Assembly (NCBI GenBank): GCA_026169575.1
Contig: JAPFCT010000201.1
Location: forward strand, 1-18,045
Reading direction: 5' to 3'
From: Faecalimonas sp.
GTDB taxonomy: Bacteria > Bacillota_A > Clostridia > Lachnospirales > Lachnospiraceae
DNA: 18,045 nt
Numbering within the stretch: position 1 is the stretch's first letter; the number at the start of each line of letters is the position of its first letter. The notes under the pieces were generated by a model that did no database searches, had not been told where the DNA came from, and saw only the letters and a program-made list of their open reading frames with translations. Below are positions 14,330 to 18,045 of this stretch, piece after piece. A program made the translations under genes and the position numbers.

Positions 14330-15312
14330 GAAAATAAATCTTTCAAAAACTGATTCTTCTTTTCTGTCTGTGCAATCGATATCTGTAATTTCTCTATGCT
14401 TTTCTCCGGTATCCATGCTTTATTCGAATGGTAATAACTATTCGCCACCTTCCAGAATTTCTCCGGGTAGGCAAGACGTACTGCCAGATAATCCTGCTCT
14501 TCTCTGCTGATCGTCCGCTCCTTGTCATACGCTTCCAGAAGTACATTTCCCATATGTTCATCCCACTGGCATTTCTCCATAACCTTCCGCAGGAAATAAT
14601 AGAAATCGGCCATCTGCACTTCTTCCCGGAAATGTTCAAAATTCGTCGTCGCCACACCCCGGTACGTCATCAGCACGTTGTGGTAATTGTAATCGCCATG
14701 GATCATTGCATGTTCCCTCTGACTTTTTTGCCGCAAGTCTTCATAACTATCCGTCTCAAGCCTTCGGACAACCTCCTCGCCAAGTGCATGCTGACGCTCA
14801 AATTCTTTTAAATACAGTAGTTCAAATTCGCCTTTTCCTACCTTTTTCCGAATAAATGTGCGAACTTTCCGCAACTCTCTGTTATGTCTCTGATATTCTT
14901 CTCTCAGATCATGCTCCCTTGCGGCTGTTCCTTCCTCCACGATCTGTTCCCCGCACATCAGCTTGTGAAGATGTGCGAGATTTGCAGACGCACTGCGAAG
15001 TTCCCCTTCATTTCTGACATCACATTCTCTTCCTCCGTACCAGCGCTTTACTATGTATTTCGTCTGGTCCGGCGCCTCTGTCACATAACTTCCTTCTTTA
15101 TTTGGAACGACCGTATCCACAAGCCCGTACCCTTTCTCTTCCAGACTGTGACACAGTTTATATAAAAGAGGCACTCGTTTCTCTGAGAAAGTAAGTTCTT
15201 TCAGCAAGAGCATGCCTCTGTCTGTATCGCATAAAATGGCACCTCTTGTTTTTCGGGTGCCTTTTACTTCTATATGATACTGTTCCAATACATCTGTTTC
15301 AAAATCTTTCAT
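14314..15312 (-). CDS. CotS-family spore coat protein, kinase-like
   Basis: This 332-residue protein has the aminoglycoside-phosphotransferase-like fold of the CotS/CotI/YtaA spore coat family. The N-lobe has a LLLKEL strand (Lys38 in the usual ATP-binding position). The catalytic loop is HGDYNYHN (205-212, Asp207 and Asn212). About 12 residues on, where kinases have the metal-binding Asp of DFG/IDF, the sequence reads TTNFEHF with Asn224. The MADFYYFLRKVMEK stretch after it is typical of Clostridial CotS homologues. The start is supported by AGGGGG just before ATG 15312. A candidate sigma-K promoter lies upstream, fitting late mother-cell expression. A role in coat assembly or in phosphorylating coat proteins or glycans is inferred from the family; catalytic activity is uncertain. 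Confidence 0.85.
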   Translation of the reverse strand: MKDFETDVLEQYHIEVKGTRKTRGAILCDTDRGMLLLKELTFSEKRVPLLYKLCHSLEEKGYGLVDTVVPNKEGSYVTEAPDQTKYIVKRWYGGRECDVRNEGELRSASANLAHLHKLMCGEQIVEEGTAAREHDLREEYQRHNRELRKVRTFIRKKVGKGEFELLYLKEFERQHALGEEVVRRLETDSYEDLRQKSQREHAMIHGDYNYHNVLMTYRGVATTNFEHFREEVQMADFYYFLRKVMEKCQWDEHMGNVLLEAYDKERTISREEQDYLAVRLAYPEKFWKVANSYYHSNKAWIPEKSIEKLQISIAQTEKKNQFLKDLFSFHLE

Positions 15313-15371
15313 AACTGCCCCCTGTAATCATTTTTCCCCTCGGCTGCTTTCTGCAGCTTTGATTTTCTCTC

Positions 15372-15397
15372 TAACCTATGATTCTTTGGACAGAAGT
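15372..15397 (-). promoter_or_regulatory. Candidate sigma-K promoter of the CotS-like gene
   Basis: On the - strand CATAGGTTA (15372-15380) fits the sigma-K -10 pattern CATAnnnTA exactly. An AC (15396-15397) lies 15 bp upstream, where sigma-K has its short -35. The distance to the ATG is about 60 nt. The match is short, but the downstream gene is of a spore coat family. Confidence 0.4.
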
Positions 15398-15423
15398 ATG
15401 ATAGTTTTCTGAAATTTTGGAAA

Positions 15424-16764
15424 TTAGTTTTCTATATCAAATCGGTTCTGTACAAACCGGAGAAGATGATCTTTGTTATTGAACTCGGGATATTCCAGTA
15501 CGATCCGCAGAAGCTCGTTCAATACTTCCCCGATCTGTTTTCCCGGTTTCATACCGATCCTGATCAGATCTGTTCCCGTCACCGCGAGCTGCTTTAAGCT
15601 GACACATTCATTGTCTGCCATGATCTCCTCATAACATTTCTGAAGTCCGTCAAGATTCTCGAGTTCTTCCTCTCTGCGGTACATACTGTGCGCCAGAATA
15701 TCCGCCCTCTTTACAAGGAGATACATCGGAAACAGTTCTGTTGTGATCCTGCTCATCGCCTTTCGCACACTTTTCTTTTCTGCGGGCATACGGTAATCAT
15801 GCCAGCGTACAAGTTTCGTGACTTTGTGGATCGTATCATTGTCGAATTTTAGCCGGCGCAGGATCTCCTTTGCTCTCTGCTCTCCCCTGATGTCATGTCC
15901 CTTGAAATGAGCTGTCCCGTCTTCGTCAACCGTCTTCATCTCCGGCTTTGCCACATCGTGGAGAAGCATCGTAAGGCGCAGCACCTTATCTGGCGGCACA
16001 TTGCAGACTGCCTGAACGGTATGCTCTCCCACATTGTACATATGATATTTCGTCTCCTGGCCGGTACGCATCATCTCGTCAAATTCCGGCAGGATCACCG
16101 CAGTAATCCCAAGATGATATGCCTCCCGGATCAATTCCGGAGAATCCGACACAAGAAGCTTGACTAACTCTGTCTGGATCCGTTCTGCACTGATCTTCTC
16201 CAGTGTCGGGGCAAGTTTTGCCATTGCCGCCTTTGTTTCTTCTTCCAGTGAAAATCCAAGCCGGGCGGCAAAACGCACTCCGCGCATAATGCGGAGCGCA
16301 TCCTCTCCGAACCGTTCCTCGGCATTTCCGACACAGCGGATGACCTTCCGTTTCAGATCATCCATTCCGCCAAAAATATCGACGATCCCTTCTGTGTCAT
16401 TATATGCCATCGCATTGATCGTAAAATCTCTGCGCAGCAGGTCTTCTCTCAGATTTCGCGTAAAGATCACTTCCGTCGGATGTCTGCTGTCCTCGTATTT
16501 CCCATCGATCCGGTACGTTGTCACCTCAAATCCTTCTTTTCCAAGAAGAACTGTCACCGTCCCATGCTGGATACCGGTGTCCACCGTTCTCGCAAACAGT
16601 TCCTTTGTCTCCTGCGGAGATGCCGAAGTCGTAATATCCCAGTCGCCCGGCACTCTTCCAAGCAGGGAATCTCTGACGCATCCACCTACCGCATACGCCT
16701 CATAGCCATGTGCCTGCAGTGTCTGTATGATCGTATTTACTTTTTCCGGCAGCTGTATCTTCAT
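15424..16764 (-). CDS. cca: CCA-adding tRNA nucleotidyltransferase with HD domain
   Basis: This 446-residue enzyme adds or repairs the 3' CCA of tRNAs from CTP and ATP without a template. Class II nucleotidyltransferase motifs are present: YAVGGCVRD (24-32), the metal-binding DWD (41-43), RRDFTINAMA (111-120), and the neck motif GEDALRIMRGVRFA (153-166). A C-terminal HD domain follows (HDVAKPE from His269, WHDY near 321), usual in this branch and linked to phosphatase or phosphodiesterase activity. The start at 16764 is supported by GGGGGA 7 nt upstream. It follows proS by 68 nt. Both tRNAs in this window lack an encoded CCA, so the enzyme is needed for making, not just repairing, tRNA ends. 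Confidence 0.95.
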   Translation of the reverse strand: MKIQLPEKVNTIIQTLQAHGYEAYAVGGCVRDSLLGRVPGDWDITTSASPQETKELFARTVDTGIQHGTVTVLLGKEGFEVTTYRIDGKYEDSRHPTEVIFTRNLREDLLRRDFTINAMAYNDTEGIVDIFGGMDDLKRKVIRCVGNAEERFGEDALRIMRGVRFAARLGFSLEEETKAAMAKLAPTLEKISAERIQTELVKLLVSDSPELIREAYHLGITAVILPEFDEMMRTGQETKYHMYNVGEHTVQAVCNVPPDKVLRLTMLLHDVAKPEMKTVDEDGTAHFKGHDIRGEQRAKEILRRLKFDNDTIHKVTKLVRWHDYRMPAEKKSVRKAMSRITTELFPMYLLVKRADILAHSMYRREEELENLDGLQKCYEEIMADNECVSLKQLAVTGTDLIRIGMKPGKQIGEVLNELLRIVLEYPEFNNKDHLLRFVQNRFDIEN

Positions 16765-16786
16765 GATCTATCCCCCTGACGTCTGT

Positions 16787-16818
16787 GTGTGCGGCCTGAT
16801 TTTCAAAAAGCCGCACAC
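16787..16818 (-). other. Intergenic hairpin between proS and cca
   Basis: GTGTGCGGC (16787-16795) and GCCGCACAC (16810-16818) form a perfect 9-bp stem with a 14-nt loop. There is no U-tract beyond it on the - strand, so full termination is unlikely. It may set the ratio of proS to cca mRNA. Confidence 0.5.
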
Positions 16819-16832
16819 CAGTACCGTAAAAA

Positions 16833-18045
16833 TTAGTATGCCTTTCCCCAGTAAACCATGTGTTTTGCAGGTTTTCCGCAATGTACACAAGTACCTGAAA
16901 TCTCTTCCTGCTCAAATGGGATACAGCGTGATGTCACTCCCGCTTCTTCCTTCAGAGCATCCTCGCATTCCTGGCATCCACACCACATTGCCTTGATAAA
17001 TCCCGGCTTCTCATCTGCAAGTTTCTTAAATTCTTCCATGCTGGAAGCTGTATAGGTGTGTGCGTCTCTGTGTGCTCTTGCTCTCTCAAGCATCTCTTTC
17101 TGCATCGTCTCAAGCACTTCCGGAACTTTCGTCTCTAACTCCTCAAATGGAACGATGATCTTCTCTCTCGTATCTCTTCTTACGATCACTGCATGTCCTG
17201 CCTCAATATCTTTTGGTCCTAATTCGATGCGGACTGGGATTCCTCTCATCTCCTGCTCCGAGAATTTCCATCCCGGACTCTTGTCAGAGTCGTCTACCTT
17301 GACACTCAGCCCTGCTTTTTTCAGCAGATCTTTCACTTCATATGCTTTGTCAAGCACACCGTCTTTCTTCTGCTGGATCGGGATCACCATCACCTGGACC
17401 GGTGCGATTCTCGGTGGAAGTACAAGACCGCTGTTATCTCCATGCACCATGATGATAGCTCCGATCATACGTGTCGTCATTCCCCAGGAAGTCTGGTGTA
17501 CATACTGTAATTTGTTCTCTTTATCTGTATACTGAATGCCGAATGCCTTTGCAAATCCATCTCCGAAGTTGTGGCTTGTTCCTGACTGGAGCGCCTTTCC
17601 GTCATGCATCAGAGACTCAATCGTGTAAGTAGCCTCTGCCCCCGCAAATTTCTCCTTATCTGTCTTTCTTCCCTTTACAACCGGGATTGCGAGCACCTCC
17701 TCACAGAAATCCGCATAGACATTTAACATCATGATCGTTCTTTCTTCTGCCTCTTCTGCTGTCGCATGTGCAGTGTGTCCCTCCTGCCATAAGAACTCTC
17801 TCGAGCGGAGGAATGGTCTTGTTGTCTTCTCCCAGCGTACAACCGAACACCACTGGTTGTAGACTTTCGGAAGATCTCTGTGGGACTGGATATCTTTTGC
17901 ATAGAAATCACAGAACAATGTCTCAGATGTCGGTCTCACGCAAAGTCTCTCCTGAAGCGGCTCAAGGCCACCGTGTGTCACCCATGCAACTTCCGGTGCA
18001 AACCCCTCTACATGATCCTTTTCTTTCTGGAGAAGAGATTCCGGG
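16833..18045 (-). CDS. proS: Prolyl-tRNA synthetase, archaeal/eukaryotic type (5' part outside window)
   Basis: This class II synthetase attaches proline to tRNA-Pro. The C-terminal 403 residues are visible, and the frame stays open to the window edge with family sequence ([18 protein letters not shown]). The class II motif 2 region [23 protein letters not shown] and the motif 3 region TSWGMTTRM are present, followed by the anticodon-binding domain ([12 protein letters not shown] onward). The C-terminal domain has a four-cysteine zinc-type site (CGCQEC ... CVHCGK) and ends in the family's conserved Tyr (GKAY). The bacterial editing insertion is not seen between motifs 2 and 3. This is therefore the shorter archaeal-type ProS found in many Clostridia. 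It is first in the visible part of the proS-cca group. Confidence 0.96.
   Translation of the reverse strand, partial: PESLLQKEKDHVEGFAPEVAWVTHGGLEPLQERLCVRPTSETLFCDFYAKDIQSHRDLPKVYNQWCSVVRWEKTTRPFLRSREFLWQEGHTAHATAEEAEERTIMMLNVYADFCEEVLAIPVVKGRKTDKEKFAGAEATYTIESLMHDGKALQSGTSHNFGDGFAKAFGIQYTDKENKLQYVHQTSWGMTTRMIGAIIMVHGDNSGLVLPPRIAPVQVMVIPIQQKKDGVLDKAYEVKDLLKKAGLSVKVDDSDKSPGWKFSEQEMRGIPVRIELGPKDIEAGHAVIVRRDTREKIIVPFEELETKVPEVLETMQKEMLERARAHRDAHTYTASSMEEFKKLADEKPGFIKAMWCGCQECEDALKEEAGVTSRCIPFEQEEISGTCVHCGKPAKHMVYWGKAY

Noticed and set aside
15343..15357. Hairpin GCTGC-TTTCT-GCAGC between cca and the CotS-like gene considered as the cca terminator
   Set aside because: On the - strand it is followed by CGAGGGG, not a U-tract. 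Five base pairs alone are weak.
1..18045. CRISPR array, toxin-antitoxin pair, phage or insertion-sequence genes
   Set aside because: No regularly spaced repeats and no coding sequence of such families was found on either strand.

Overview
The window looks like chromosomal DNA of a spore-forming gut Firmicute of the class Clostridia, most likely a member of the Lachnospiraceae. The reasons are the sporulation genes (spoIIE, yabP, yabQ, a CotS-type coat gene), the archaeal-type prolyl-tRNA synthetase, tRNA genes without an encoded CCA, strong AGGAGG ribosome binding sites, and the conserved order rqcP-yabP-yabQ-divIC-spoIIE-tilS-hpt-ftsH, which matches the cluster known from Bacillus subtilis. 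The genus is inferred, not proven.

Region 1 (1-2640, + strand) holds two accessory-looking genes: an AraC-family regulator (167-1015), and a secreted three-SLH surface protein with an unrecognised Trp-rich C-terminal half (1190-2509). Each has a recognisable promoter and an unusual repeat in its leader. A large bidirectional terminator (2566-2623) separates them from the oppositely oriented remainder.

Region 2 (2640-3080, - strand) is a tRNA-Tyr(GUA)/tRNA-Leu(UAA) operon with a good promoter. A 50-bp imperfect palindrome (3027-3076) lies beside it.

Region 3 (3080-12540, all - strand) is a housekeeping, division and sporulation block. In transcription order it runs: hup (HU, with its own strong promoter and a folded 109-nt leader), rqcP, yabP (with a candidate sigma-E promoter), yabQ and divIC, then a rho-independent terminator. 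After that come spoIIE in a form lacking the membrane module, tilS, hpt, ftsH, and a cytoplasmic GH13 glycosidase tucked behind ftsH. Several of these genes overlap or abut, so tilS-hpt-ftsH-GH13 is probably one transcript.

Region 4 (12528-18045, all - strand) contains proS (its 5' part lies beyond the window), cca, a CotS-family coat kinase-like gene with a candidate sigma-K promoter, and an alpha-phosphohexomutase with its own sigma-A promoter. The Cca enzyme is required by the tRNAs in this window because they lack CCA.

I did not find a wholly new multi-gene system. The most notable points are the SpoIIE variant without a membrane domain, the structured hup leader, the unrecognised domain of the SLH protein, the CotS-like protein with Asn at the usual metal-binding Asp, and the palindromes near the tRNAs and in the SLH leader. 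No CRISPR array, insertion sequence, phage gene or rRNA was seen.
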